A stretch of DNA of 64,000 nucleotides from an uncultured bacterium (GTDB lineage Bacteria; Bacillota; Clostridia; Oscillospirales; Oscillospiraceae), in assembly GCA_947176765.1 (NCBI GenBank), contig CAMWRX010000004.1, positions 1 through 64,000 on the forward strand. Reading direction: 5' to 3'. The stretch's first letter is position 1. Each line of letters opens with the position of its first letter. The notes below the pieces were generated by a model. It saw nothing but the letters and a program-made list of their open reading frames with translations, made no database searches and was not told where the DNA came from. This document shows positions 51,712 to 60,175 of the stretch, in pieces. Made by a program: the position numbers and the translations under genes.

Positions 51712-54207
51712 ATGGAAAGAATTCAATTTGCCGTTAGCGCGAAAACGGCCAGGCTGATTGGCCGGGAAAATATCTCCGATGTCGATGGCGCTGTTGTTGA
51801 ACTCATAAAAAATTCATATGATGCAGATGCATCATGTGTTTTTGTGTGCTTTGACATTCCCTTTCCGGCGGTACCGCAAGAAATTTCCTTCGAGTTAGCG
51901 GCATCCGTTTTTGATGAAACTGGGCTGGCGCAGCTGTTGAACTATTATGTGAACGATGGAATTTGCTTTGCAAAGAAGAAAAATTTAAGTTCGACTGAAG
52001 AACGGAAGTTAAATGATTATCTTTTTTCATATAATACTATTATTGTAATGGACAATGGCTGTGGTATGAATGAAGATACTCTGCGAACAGCGTGGATGAA
52101 TATAGGTACCAGTGATAAAGAAGAACGAAAGGTAAGCGCTAGGGGAAGGGTAAAGACTGGAGCAAAAGGCATTGGCCGTTTTGCGCTGGATAAGCTTTCT
52201 GCAGCGACTATGGTCTATACAAAAAGTAATGAAGACACCCTAAAAAAATGGCAAATTGATTGGCGGCAATTTGATACGGCGATTATGCTGGACGAAGTAT
52301 CTGCGTCCATTGAAAACTGCGATGGAAGCTATATTAATTTAGCAGAAAAGATTGCCAAAGAAAAGGTCAAAAGTTTTGAACAATATAGCTGGAATACTGG
52401 TACGGTCATTGTTTTAAGTCCGATCCGGGAAAAATGGTCCGCAGAATACTTTTCAAAAATCAACCGTAATTTGAAAAGCCTGTTTCCTAGCACGAACAAT
52501 TCGCAGTTCGATATATATGTGGATAACGTGTTCTATCCTGAATACTCGTTTGAAAATGAACGGTTTTCCATTGATGAAAGTGATTATGATTACAAAATAT
52601 TTGGAAGTTTTGACGGGAAGGATACACTTACAATAAAAATTGATCGCAACGAAATCGACACACGAAAGATAAAGATTTCCGTTAAAGATGGGGAACAGAA
52701 ATATGATTTAATGCTGAATGATTTTTGGTCAAGAGCAGCATTTCAGGTAGATGGACACCGACGGGCCGATTATGCAAAACAATTTACTCTACCATTATCC
52801 ATATCATCGCTGACAAAAATTGACCCTGCAATTATTGCGTCAGTGGGATCTTTTCAAGCAGAGCTATATTTTTTGAAGAATACGAAAAGCACAATTGAAA
52901 TTGTAAGGCCTGTCGTGTCAAGCAGACGTAAAGACATCCTTGCAAACTACTCCGGGATTAAGTTATATAGAGATGGGTTTAAAGTCCGTCCGTATGGCGA
53001 GGAAGGGCCAAGCTTTGATTGGATCGGTTTGGGGGAACGCGCAAGGAAAAATCCGGGGGCAGTTTCCAGCGATGGCCCATGGAGAGTTCAGACAAACCAA
53101 ATTATTGGTGCTGTGAGAATTTCAAAGGATGGGAATCCTGAGCTTGTTGATATGGCAAACCGCGAGGGATTAGCTTTTAATGATGCATACAGAACCTTTG
53201 TTGTAATTATCGAAAAAATTGTTGAAACATTTGAAAGCGATCGACAATATGTTTTTCATGAATATGCATCCTGGTTGAAAGCAAAAAAAGCGGAACGATC
53301 TAAAACGCAGGAATTAATTGAGCATATTGAAAACGAGCAGCGAAAAGCATCGGGAACCCCTAAACAAAGTGAGACTCCTAAGGAAAAAGCTGATCTCTCC
53401 TATTCTCCCGACGAATATAAGGATGCGGTACTTGATCTAAAAAGAGAAAATGAACGAAAAGACAGGGCAATACAAACGATGATGCTGTATAGTTCCGCCG
53501 GTGTCATGACAAATACGTTTTCACATGAGATCAGTCGAATCACTTCAAACGCGGGAAGCCGGATGCAGCATTTACGGTATGCGGTAAAACGTTTGGTTGG
53601 AGAAAATGGGTATACGGGAAATCCGATTTTTGATCCTTTCATTATCATTGATCAGACGGAAGAAGTCGATAAGCTTCTCGAACGCTGGCTTGAGGTAATT
53701 ATGTCTGGCGCGGAACAATCTGCATTTTCGGGGAAAAACACAAATGTATTTAATACAATCCAAAAAATCCTTGACATATGGGAACCACTTTTACAGCAGA
53801 AGCTGATAAATATAAATCCGATTAAAGCGATTGGAAAAATGGAAGATTGTATATGTGCGACATCAGAAATCTCTTTGCATATAATCCTCAATAATTTTTT
53901 ACTAAATTCCGCATGGTTCCTTGAAAAAAGCGTTGTAAAACAGCGCGAGGTAGATGTTACAATTGAGAATAAGTCGGATAAGATTATTATTCTGCTTGAG
54001 AATAACGGGCCTCCGCTTGACGGTATGTTTTCCAATAATCCGGAAAGAATATTTTTTCCGGGGGAATCTTCAAAAAAGACCGAAAAGGGCGAAGGTACCG
54101 GCCTTGGATTGTGGATCACAAAAATTGTTGTTGATGATTCATCTGGCGAAATTCATCCGATGGATAAAGAAGATGGATTTGGCCTTTGGATATCTTTGCC
54201 CAAATAG
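51712..54207 (+). CDS. 831-aa protein with two GHKL ATPase domains (MORC/Hsp90-like N-terminus, histidine-kinase-like C-terminus)
   Basis: N-terminal GHKL domain: N box ELIKNSYDADA (30-40), DNGCGMN (114-120), GAKGIGRFALDKLS (150-163), followed by a long S5-like/middle region (to about 460). A charged coiled coil (AERSKTQELIEHIENEQRKA) leads to a histidine-kinase-like module: MTNTFSHEISRI carries the candidate phospho-His, then N box HIILNNFLLNSAWF, ENNGPPLDGMF, FFPGESSKKTEKGEGTGLGLWITK. No membrane segments or REC domain. Its stop overlaps the ribosome site of a receiver protein, so a cytosolic phosphorelay is likely. Gapped 27 bases from the methyltransferase. Confidence 0.88.
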   Translation: MERIQFAVSAKTARLIGRENISDVDGAVVELIKNSYDADASCVFVCFDIPFPAVPQEISFELAASVFDETGLAQLLNYYVNDGICFAKKKNLSSTEERKLNDYLFSYNTIIVMDNGCGMNEDTLRTAWMNIGTSDKEERKVSARGRVKTGAKGIGRFALDKLSAATMVYTKSNEDTLKKWQIDWRQFDTAIMLDEVSASIENCDGSYINLAEKIAKEKVKSFEQYSWNTGTVIVLSPIREKWSAEYFSKINRNLKSLFPSTNNSQFDIYVDNVFYPEYSFENERFSIDESDYDYKIFGSFDGKDTLTIKIDRNEIDTRKIKISVKDGEQKYDLMLNDFWSRAAFQVDGHRRADYAKQFTLPLSISSLTKIDPAIIASVGSFQAELYFLKNTKSTIEIVRPVVSSRRKDILANYSGIKLYRDGFKVRPYGEEGPSFDWIGLGERARKNPGAVSSDGPWRVQTNQIIGAVRISKDGNPELVDMANREGLAFNDAYRTFVVIIEKIVETFESDRQYVFHEYASWLKAKKAERSKTQELIEHIENEQRKASGTPKQSETPKEKADLSYSPDEYKDAVLDLKRENERKDRAIQTMMLYSSAGVMTNTFSHEISRITSNAGSRMQHLRYAVKRLVGENGYTGNPIFDPFIIIDQTEEVDKLLERWLEVIMSGAEQSAFSGKNTNVFNTIQKILDIWEPLLQQKLININPIKAIGKMEDCICATSEISLHIILNNFLLNSAWFLEKSVVKQREVDVTIENKSDKIIILLENNGPPLDGMFSNNPERIFFPGESSKKTEKGEGTGLGLWITKIVVDDSSGEIHPMDKEDGFGLWISLPK

Positions 54208-54218
54208 GAGGAGCTTTT

Positions 54219-54905
54219 ATGGACAATTACTGCATTGGTATTATTGACGAGGATCAAGGCGAAGTTTTAGATATTAAACGAACGATTCATGCTAATAAGC
54301 CTGCGCATATTGCCGAGGAGCTAATCCAGTTTGTGGATTATCCGCTGCCGACCAGGGTCACTACATTATCTGACGAAGTGTCCAAGGCGGTGATTAGGGA
54401 TATTGTCGGCGGTTCGATTCATGCCCTTATTGTGGATTATCGGATTATTGTCGAATCAACGTGCATTGAGGGAACGGAGATTTTTAAGCAAATATCTTCC
54501 CTTGTTTCCAAATTTCCTACAATTATTTTGACAAATGTTCCGGACGCCTGCTATGACAAGCCGTTTGTTGATGCGGACAAAGTATATGGCAAGCATGATT
54601 TCTTTAAAATAGAAGAGAGTTATTCACAAGAAAAAACGCTTAATATTTTTAGAAATATTGACAATTACAAGAAACAACGTGCATTGCTTTCTGTATCACT
54701 GGCAGAGCAGCTGTTAAAGCTCGAAAGCCAGGGGTATGTTCCAGAAACCTACCAGAAAATTATTGAACTCGAAAATGCGTTAGATGATTACCTTCCGCAA
54801 GAGCAGACAATTGTCGAAAAAGAACTGAATTTATCCGACCTTAAAGGTGCCGTTGAACTAATAGCGGAAGCAAATCAATTGTTGGGTGACAGAGATGAAA
54901 ATTAA
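54219..54905 (+). CDS. response-regulator receiver protein with helical C-terminus
   Basis: 228 residues from the ATG at 54219 after AGGAGGAG. Canonical receiver: acidic pocket IIDEDQ (D10, D12), phospho-acceptor D73 in LIVDYRI, T105 in IILTNVP, K125 in YGKHDFF. After residue 150 it is helical with no DNA-binding motif (YKKQRALLSVSLAEQLLKLESQGY). It is therefore not a transcription factor; it probably relays a signal to the HNH nuclease or the ATPase. Ends 11 bases inside the HNH gene. Confidence 0.9.
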   Translation: MDNYCIGIIDEDQGEVLDIKRTIHANKPAHIAEELIQFVDYPLPTRVTTLSDEVSKAVIRDIVGGSIHALIVDYRIIVESTCIEGTEIFKQISSLVSKFPTIILTNVPDACYDKPFVDADKVYGKHDFFKIEESYSQEKTLNIFRNIDNYKKQRALLSVSLAEQLLKLESQGYVPETYQKIIELENALDDYLPQEQTIVEKELNLSDLKGAVELIAEANQLLGDRDEN

Positions 54906-55539
54906 AGATTTTAAAACACATAAAATTACTCGAAGTACACCGCCCTATCAATCAGATTATGCAAGGTATAAGCCGTTTTTAAAAATAGACTTTTGTGGAC
55001 GCTGCGCGTATTGTAACCTGAAAGATATAACTATCACGACGCCTTTTGAAGTTGATCATTTTATTCCAAGAGCTTCTTTTAAAGATGGAAGAATGGATCT
55101 TGATACGGATTACAGAAATTTGATTTATTCTTGCAAGAAATGTAACAATGCGAAACGCAAACAGTTTTCCGGTGATATTCATTCTGCTCATCCAACAAAT
55201 GAACTGTTCTATGACCCTGTTGCAGTGGATTACAACGATATTTATTACAGAAATCATCTTGGGGCGATTGATTCTGATGATGAAAAGGGGAAAAGGACAA
55301 TTACCCGTTTAAAACTTTATCGCCCCATACATATTTTATCATGGCTTTGTGAAGAAATGTATGAAACAGCTGAGCGGCTTGAAAAAGCTGTTAAAACCGA
55401 AGAAGACGAAATTCGGAAACAAACGCTTGAGTCTGCGTTGAATATGTTAAATGCACAATACCGAAAATTTAACCACCTTTTCATAGCGGCCTATAATGAT
55501 AATGGGTTCTCAATTGCGGCCATTGAAGATATGGACTAA
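54895..55539 (+). CDS. HNH endonuclease with CxxC zinc knuckles
   Basis: 214 residues from the ATG at 54895, which overlaps the receiver gene by 11 bases (translational coupling). CGRCAYC and CKKCNNAK are the two zinc CxxC pairs; the catalytic HNH lies in FEVDHFIPRAS...DLDTDYRNLIYSCKKCNNAK. The C-terminal half is helical and unknown. As the only nuclease of the operon it is the probable effector. No toxin-immunity features seen. Confidence 0.92.
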   Translation: MKIKDFKTHKITRSTPPYQSDYARYKPFLKIDFCGRCAYCNLKDITITTPFEVDHFIPRASFKDGRMDLDTDYRNLIYSCKKCNNAKRKQFSGDIHSAHPTNELFYDPVAVDYNDIYYRNHLGAIDSDDEKGKRTITRLKLYRPIHILSWLCEEMYETAERLEKAVKTEEDEIRKQTLESALNMLNAQYRKFNHLFIAAYNDNGFSIAAIEDMD

Positions 55540-56023
55540 ACCACAAAGATGGGATTGCAGTATTCTCATCACCAATACTCTTGGTTGCCTGCATTGAAAA
55601 TCATGACGGAAATGTATATAAAGCAGGTCTATTAGAACTGGGCCGAAGCCTTGATCCGATTGCTATTAGGAGGAGACAATTTGTGATCATAATTCTTCAG
55701 TCCTGGTTTGACATTGGCAGATGGGAGACATTCGGCTTTCACTGAGCTACTTACTGCATTTTCCGAGGAGTTTCTCAATGCAGTCAATTAGGCAGCGTAC
55801 GTTCTGGAGATGACAGCAAAGCGGATCGGTGTTGCCAAAGTCAAGCTCAAATCTCCCGATGAGCTTCCAGTATAATGATGAGATTGGGTCGTTGTTCGGA
55901 GACACGGGCTTATGAACCTGCTTTATGCCTTTTCTGGACGACGATTCGCTGTGTTCCCTTATAATTACGAAAGATGTATTATTTCTGTTCTGGTATCGCC
56001 GCCAGCGCTATGGAGGGATAGAG
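55540..56023 (+). other. gap with decayed coding fragments
   Basis: Base 55540-56023 has no intact gene. Frame fragments read LLVACIENHDGNVYKAGLLEL (about 55580-55640), then FTELLTAFSEEFLNAVN, a TAG, and AAYVLEMTAKRIGVAKVKLKSPDELPV. The codon-like periodicity suggests a lost gene of unknown type. Confidence 0.45.
55708..55875 (+). pseudogene. gene remnant with in-frame TAG
   Basis: The frame from 55708 to TAA at 55873-55875 has one internal TAG (55789-55791). The second part, RIGVAKVKLKSPDELP, looks like a real protein end. No family is assigned; no start is convincing. Confidence 0.4.
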
Positions 56024-56383
56024 ATGTTATTTGTCGAGTATCCAGGATGCACAACCTGCCAGAAGGCACGCAAGTGGCTGGAAGCGCAGGGTATGACCTA
56101 TACCTCCCGGCATATTAAGGAAGAGAATCCTACGGAAGAGGAGCTGAAGCTCTGGTGGGAGCGCAGCGGCTTGCCGCTGAAGCGGTTCTTCAACACCAGC
56201 GGACTAAAATACAAAGAGCTGAGCTTGAAGGACAAGCTGCCCGGCATGAGCGAGACGGAACAGCTGACCCTCCTGGCGTCGGATGGGATGCTGGTGAAGC
56301 GGCCCATCCTGGTGGGGGACGGCTTCGTCCTGGTGGGCTTTCGGGAGGCGGAGTGGAGCGAGTTTCTGGGTAACCATGACTAA
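56024..56383 (+). CDS. ArsC/Spx-family thioredoxin-fold protein
   Basis: 119 residues from the ATG at 56024 after GGAGGG; a longer upstream frame has no site. Active-site motif CTTCQKA (CxxC variant) near residue 9, followed by the ArsC pattern SRHIKEENPTEEELKLWWERSGLPLKRFFNTSGLKYKEL and ending DGMLVKRPILVGDGFVLVGFRE. Closest to the YffB/Spx-like arsenate reductase-type proteins annotated in many Clostridia. It does not have the arsenate-reductase Arg set clearly visible, so function is open. Confidence 0.9.
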   Translation: MLFVEYPGCTTCQKARKWLEAQGMTYTSRHIKEENPTEEELKLWWERSGLPLKRFFNTSGLKYKELSLKDKLPGMSETEQLTLLASDGMLVKRPILVGDGFVLVGFREAEWSEFLGNHD

Positions 56384-56458
56384 TACCGCATAGGTAAAAG
56401 CCGCTGTGTTCTGCAGTGGTTTTTAACGATGTCTGCCCGCTTGAAAATATGTATTAAA

Positions 56459-56505
56459 AGATATTCTCCCGAATATAATTGCTATTCGGGAGAATATTTT
56501 TGTGT
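56459..56505 (+). terminator. terminator after the ArsC-like gene
   Basis: ATATTCTCCCGAATA / TATTCGGGAGAATAT with a 7-base loop and TTTTTG. Its TCTCCC core recurs in the fic operator. Confidence 0.85.
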
Positions 56506-56509
56506 ACGG

Positions 56510-56551
56510 TTGAATTATCTCCCAGCTTGTGCTATAATCCGGGAGATAATT
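56510..56551 (+). promoter_or_regulatory. fic promoter framed by an 11-base inverted repeat
   Basis: TTGAAT (56510-56515), 17-base spacer, TATAAT (56533-56538). AATTATCTCCC (56513-56523) and GGGAGATAATT (56541-56551) are exact complements, placed around -10. Confidence 0.75.
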
Positions 56552-56572
56552 GATTGAGCAGAAGGTGATGGG

Positions 56573-57622
56573 ATGCGGAAATTTGACTATGCAAAGCTGA
56601 AAAATCGTACTTGGGACAGTGAGATACTGGGTTATGTCGCCCAAATCCATGAGTATAAGGGAAAACAGCAGGTGCTTCTAAAGCAGATGCCCATGGAGCT
56701 TGAGCGGTTGGTGGAAATCGCTAAGGTACAGAGTACGGAGGCATCCAACGAGATTGAAGGTATCCGCACAACGAATACCCGCCTGAGGCAGCTCTGTGCG
56801 GACAAGACTGCCCCACGGACGCGGGATGAGCGTGAGATCATGGGCTACCGGGATGTGCTGAACACCATCCATGAGAACTATGAGTACATTCCTCTGCGCT
56901 CCAGCTATATTTTACAGCTCCATCGAGACCTGTACTGCTATTCTGAAAAGGGCATCGGCGGCTGTTTCAAAAATACGCAAAACTATATCAGTGCGACTGA
57001 TACAGCGGGGAATACCTTTGTGCTGTTTACTCCTCTGCCACCCTATGAGACGCCGGAGGCCATTGACATGATCTGTGACAGCTGCAGCCGGGTGATCGAC
57101 ACCCAGGAGGTTGATCCGTTGATCCTGATTCCGATTGTGATCCATGACTTCTTGTGTGTCCACCCGTTCAACGATGGAAACGGCAGAATGAGTCGCCTGC
57201 TGACGACGCTGCTGCTCTATCGCTCCGGGTACCATGTAGGAAAGTATATTTCGCTGGAGAGCAAGATTGCGAAAAATAAAGACCTGTACTATGACGCCTT
57301 AGAGGCCAGTCAAGCCGGTTGGCATGAGAATGCGGACGATCCAACGCCGTTCATCAAATATCTGCTTTCGGTTATCCTGGCCGCTTACCGGGAGCTGGAT
57401 GAGCGGTTGGAGCTAATAGGGGACAAGCCCTCGGCCATTGAGACTGTACGCAGGGCCGTGGAGAGCAGGATTGGCAAGTTCACAAAAACTGACATTATGG
57501 AGCTCTGTCCTACGCTGGGCAAGACCTCGGTGGAGAGTTCCATCAAACAGCTGGTGGATGAGGGCATCCTCATAAAACACGGGAAGGGCCGGGCGACCTT
57601 TTATACCAAAACTTGTTGTTGA
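56573..57622 (+). CDS. Fic-family protein (class II, self-inhibited AMPylase type)
   Basis: 349 residues. N-terminal inhibitory helix STEASNEIEGI (S/T-x-x-x-E-G motif, residues 53-63) identifies class II Fic. Catalytic motif HPFNDGNGRMSR (about 200). C-terminal winged helix (AVESRIGKFTKTDIMELCPTLGKTSVESSIKQLVDEGILIKHGKGRATFY) could bind the inverted repeat in its own promoter. Fic enzymes transfer AMP (or another group) onto proteins; targets vary. No antitoxin gene; the inhibitor is built in. Confidence 0.94.
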   Translation: MRKFDYAKLKNRTWDSEILGYVAQIHEYKGKQQVLLKQMPMELERLVEIAKVQSTEASNEIEGIRTTNTRLRQLCADKTAPRTRDEREIMGYRDVLNTIHENYEYIPLRSSYILQLHRDLYCYSEKGIGGCFKNTQNYISATDTAGNTFVLFTPLPPYETPEAIDMICDSCSRVIDTQEVDPLILIPIVIHDFLCVHPFNDGNGRMSRLLTTLLLYRSGYHVGKYISLESKIAKNKDLYYDALEASQAGWHENADDPTPFIKYLLSVILAAYRELDERLELIGDKPSAIETVRRAVESRIGKFTKTDIMELCPTLGKTSVESSIKQLVDEGILIKHGKGRATFYTKTCC

Positions 57623-57644
57623 TTGGGACGGAACCTGTTATAAT
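57616..57644 (+). promoter_or_regulatory. promoter at the end of fic for the DUF1016 gene
   Basis: TTGTTG, 17-base spacer, TATAAT, overlapping the last fic codons. Transcription from it would begin after the ATG at 57646. Confidence 0.6.
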
Positions 57645-57684
57645 AATGGAGAGAAATTTTGCACAGTCTGAAAGGGCAAAGTTT

Positions 57685-58722
57685 ATGGATGAACTGATGA
57701 AAAGGGAAAACTCGTTGAGCGACCCGCAGCCGGAGGACGCCTATCGGTCTATCCGGGGCTATGTGATCGAGGCGCAGCGTCAGGTCTATACGGCGGTCAA
57801 CGCCGCAATGGTGACCGCTTACTGGAAGATCGGCAAGTCGATTTTTGAGGCCTGCGGGGAAAATGACAGGGCGGCTTATGGCAAGCAGGTATTACAATAT
57901 ATCTCTGATAGAATGACAGCGGAGTTTGGGAAAGGGTTCGATGAAAGCAATCTGCGCAACATGAGGCGATTCTATCTTGCGTTCCCAATTCAGGACGCAC
58001 TGCGTCCCGAATTGAGCTGGACGCATTACCGCTATCTGATGAAGGTCAGTGATACCGAAGCAAGAACGTTCTACATGGAGGAGGCCGTAAAAGCTGGATG
58101 GAGTTCGCGTCAATTGGCCCGGCAGATCAACACCATGTATTACCAGCGAATCCTGGCCAGCCGGGACACGGAGAGCGTTGCGGCGGAAATTCAGACCACT
58201 GAGCCGAAGCCGGAGTACGAACGAATCATCAAAGACCCTTACGTGTTGGAGTTCCTTGACCTTCCGGCAAATGAGCATTTTTATGAATCTACGCTTGAGC
58301 AGGCGCTGATCGGCCACTTGCAGAAATTCCTGCTGGAGCTGGGCCGTGGATTTTCCTTTGTGGCGAGACAGAAGCATTTTAACGTGGATGGACGGCACTT
58401 TTATATCGATCTCGTGTTTTACAACTATATTTTGAAATGTTTTGTGTTGATCGACTTGAAAACAGGCGACCTCACGCACCAGGACATCGGGCAGATGCAG
58501 ATGTATGTGAATTACTTTACCCGGTATATGATGAACGAGGGGGACAACCCGCCGGTGGGCCTGCTTTTGTGTGCACAAAAGAGCGATACGCTGGTGCGGC
58601 TGACCTTGCCGGAGGACAACCGGCAGATCTACGCCGCAAAGTATATGCCGTACCTGCCCACGGAGGAGGAGCTGAAGCGGGAGCTGAAGCTGGAGGAGTT
58701 TGAACGGCTGGAGGATGTGTAG
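57685..58722 (+). CDS. DUF1016 PDDEXK nuclease-domain protein (YhcG type)
   Basis: 346 residues from the ATG at 57685 (GAAAGGG 8 bases up); the ATG at 57646 would precede the transcription start. N-terminal YhcG helical domain (RSIRGYVIEAQRQVYTAVNAAMVTAYWKIGKSIFE), then the DUF1016 PDDEXK core: YVLEFLDLP, LGRGFSFVARQKHFNVDGRHFYIDLVFYNYILKCFVLIDLKTG, where the final LIDLKTG supplies the E/D-x-K. Likely a DNA nuclease or Holliday-junction-like enzyme; frequent in defence islands. Ends LKLEEFERLEDV. Confidence 0.93.
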   Translation: MDELMKRENSLSDPQPEDAYRSIRGYVIEAQRQVYTAVNAAMVTAYWKIGKSIFEACGENDRAAYGKQVLQYISDRMTAEFGKGFDESNLRNMRRFYLAFPIQDALRPELSWTHYRYLMKVSDTEARTFYMEEAVKAGWSSRQLARQINTMYYQRILASRDTESVAAEIQTTEPKPEYERIIKDPYVLEFLDLPANEHFYESTLEQALIGHLQKFLLELGRGFSFVARQKHFNVDGRHFYIDLVFYNYILKCFVLIDLKTGDLTHQDIGQMQMYVNYFTRYMMNEGDNPPVGLLLCAQKSDTLVRLTLPEDNRQIYAAKYMPYLPTEEELKRELKLEEFERLEDV

Positions 58723-58762
58723 CGGAAGGCCGGCGGGCGCGAACAAAAAAGCCGCAAACCAA

Positions 58763-58790
58763 GGGGAGGATCTGCCGGCAGATCCTCCCC
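58763..58790. terminator. perfect 28-base palindromic terminator between convergent genes
   Basis: GGGGAGGATCTGCC and complement without a loop gap; CAATTTTATA on one side, AACCAAGG on the other. Confidence 0.75.
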
Positions 58791-58795
58791 CAATT

Positions 58796-60088
58796 TTATA
58801 GTAATTCGTTTGTTTTTCGTGCCAGGTACAGCGGCAGATTCGTGACCGCGCCGTCCTTGCGGTAACCCCGCTTGGAGAAGCGCAGGGCATATTGGGGTTG
58901 ATTTTGTGCGACGTACCGCTTAAAGGATGGGGCAGACTTATCCTCACCGCCCTTGGCTTCCACAGGGACGATCTCCGTTCCGTATTGCAGCACAAAGTCG
59001 ATTTCACCATTTTTGTCCGAGAAATAGCGCGGCTCTACCTGAAACTGCCCCCGGAGCTGCTGGAGGACAAAGTTTTCCGTCAGCGGCCCCTTGAATTGGT
59101 AATCGCTTTTCAGTAGGATGGCGCTGTTGTCGATGCCGGCCATGTGCTTGAGCAGGCCGGTATCGAAGACGAAAAGCTTGAACTGATCCAGCTTATCGAA
59201 GGCAGCCAAGGGGTGCTCCATTTTGGAGACATTATAGACCCGGTTCAGCATCCCGGCGGAGACCAGCCACTCAATGGCTTCCTCAAAATCCCGGGCGCGG
59301 GCGCCGTCCCGGACGGCACCGTACATAAATTTCTCGTTGGCTTTGGCCAGCTGGGATACGATGCTGCGGAACACCATCAGGATGCGCCCGCTGTTGACCT
59401 TGCCGTTGTGCTTTGAGAAGTCGTTTTCATAGATCTGGATCAACTCATCCTGGATTTGGTTGACCTTGGCGGGGTCTTTGTGCTTGAGCCAGGATGCCAC
59501 GCACTCCGGCATCCCGCCGATGATGAGATAATTGCTATACGCTTCCAGAAGCCGGAGGTGGAAGATATCCTCGATGGGCTGTTCCTTCTGAATTGTGGTG
59601 TAGTAGGCGAACAGGGCAGGGTCTGTGGCCTCCAGGAACTCATCGAAGGTCAGCGGCGTGACATCCAGCAGATTGACCATGCCCACCGGGTAGGATTTGG
59701 GCTGGGCCAGCAGGGTTCCCAGCAGACTGCCTGCCGCGATGACGTGGTACTCATTGGCTTTCTCCTTGAAATATTTCAAGGCGTTCAGCGCCGCCGGGCA
59801 CTCCTGGATTTCGTCAAAAATAATGAGCGTTTCCCCAGGGAGAATTTTCTCCCCAGCGATCAGAGACAGCAGTTCGATGATCCGCCGGGGATTTTTGTTT
59901 ACCTCGAAGATGGATTTCAGCTCGTCCTCCTCGTCGAAGTTGAAGTAGACCGTGTGCTGATAGCAGTTTTGTCCGAACTCCTTCATCAGCCAGGTCTTGC
60001 CCACCTGCCGTGCACCCTTCAGTACCATGGGCTTGCGGTCCTCGCTGGATTTCCAACGGATCAGGGACTCCAATGCGTTGCGCTTCAT
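58796..60088 (-). CDS. AAA ATPase with DUF4143 (archaeal-ATPase-like), standalone
   Basis: 430 residues. Walker A KGARQVGKTWLMKEFG, Walker B ETLIIFDEIQECP, sensor AAGSLLG. The C-terminal DUF4143 contains a PDDEXK-like pattern: ENFVLQQLRGQFQVEPRYFSDKNGEIDFVLQYGTEIVPVEAKGGE (E...D...E-x-K), consistent with a nuclease fold. Very common in gut anaerobes; role unproven, often near mobile and defence genes. Two direct repeats sit in its promoter. Confidence 0.94.
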   Translation of the reverse strand: MKRNALESLIRWKSSEDRKPMVLKGARQVGKTWLMKEFGQNCYQHTVYFNFDEEDELKSIFEVNKNPRRIIELLSLIAGEKILPGETLIIFDEIQECPAALNALKYFKEKANEYHVIAAGSLLGTLLAQPKSYPVGMVNLLDVTPLTFDEFLEATDPALFAYYTTIQKEQPIEDIFHLRLLEAYSNYLIIGGMPECVASWLKHKDPAKVNQIQDELIQIYENDFSKHNGKVNSGRILMVFRSIVSQLAKANEKFMYGAVRDGARARDFEEAIEWLVSAGMLNRVYNVSKMEHPLAAFDKLDQFKLFVFDTGLLKHMAGIDNSAILLKSDYQFKGPLTENFVLQQLRGQFQVEPRYFSDKNGEIDFVLQYGTEIVPVEAKGGEDKSAPSFKRYVAQNQPQYALRFSKRGYRKDGAVTNLPLYLARKTNELL

Positions 60089-60129
60089 GTCATCACCGGC
60101 CTCTCGGGAAAAGGATGAAAACAGTGTAG

Positions 60130-60175
60130 CACATTTTTCCGATGATTACAACGGAAATCTCACACATTTTTCCGA
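60130..60175 (-). promoter_or_regulatory. promoter of the AAA ATPase with paired direct repeats
   Basis: TCGGAAAAATGTG (minus strand) occurs at 60130-60142 and 60163-60175, exactly 33 bases apart. The TTGTAA/17/TACACT promoter lies over the copy nearest the gene. Confidence 0.6.

Noticed and set aside
50233-55539. Naming the four-gene operon as Detocs or as a classical type II R-M system
   Set aside because: Detocs components differ (TPR sensor kinase and separate effectors), and a plain R-M system would not need a receiver protein with a complete phosphorylation site.
55925-56023. Extended N-terminus of the ArsC-like protein
   Set aside because: The ribosome site GGAGGG and the family's start both point to the ATG at 56024.
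57892-59010. 372-aa minus-strand ORF
   Set aside because: Antisense of the DUF1016 gene and out of frame with the AAA ATPase gene; no family features.
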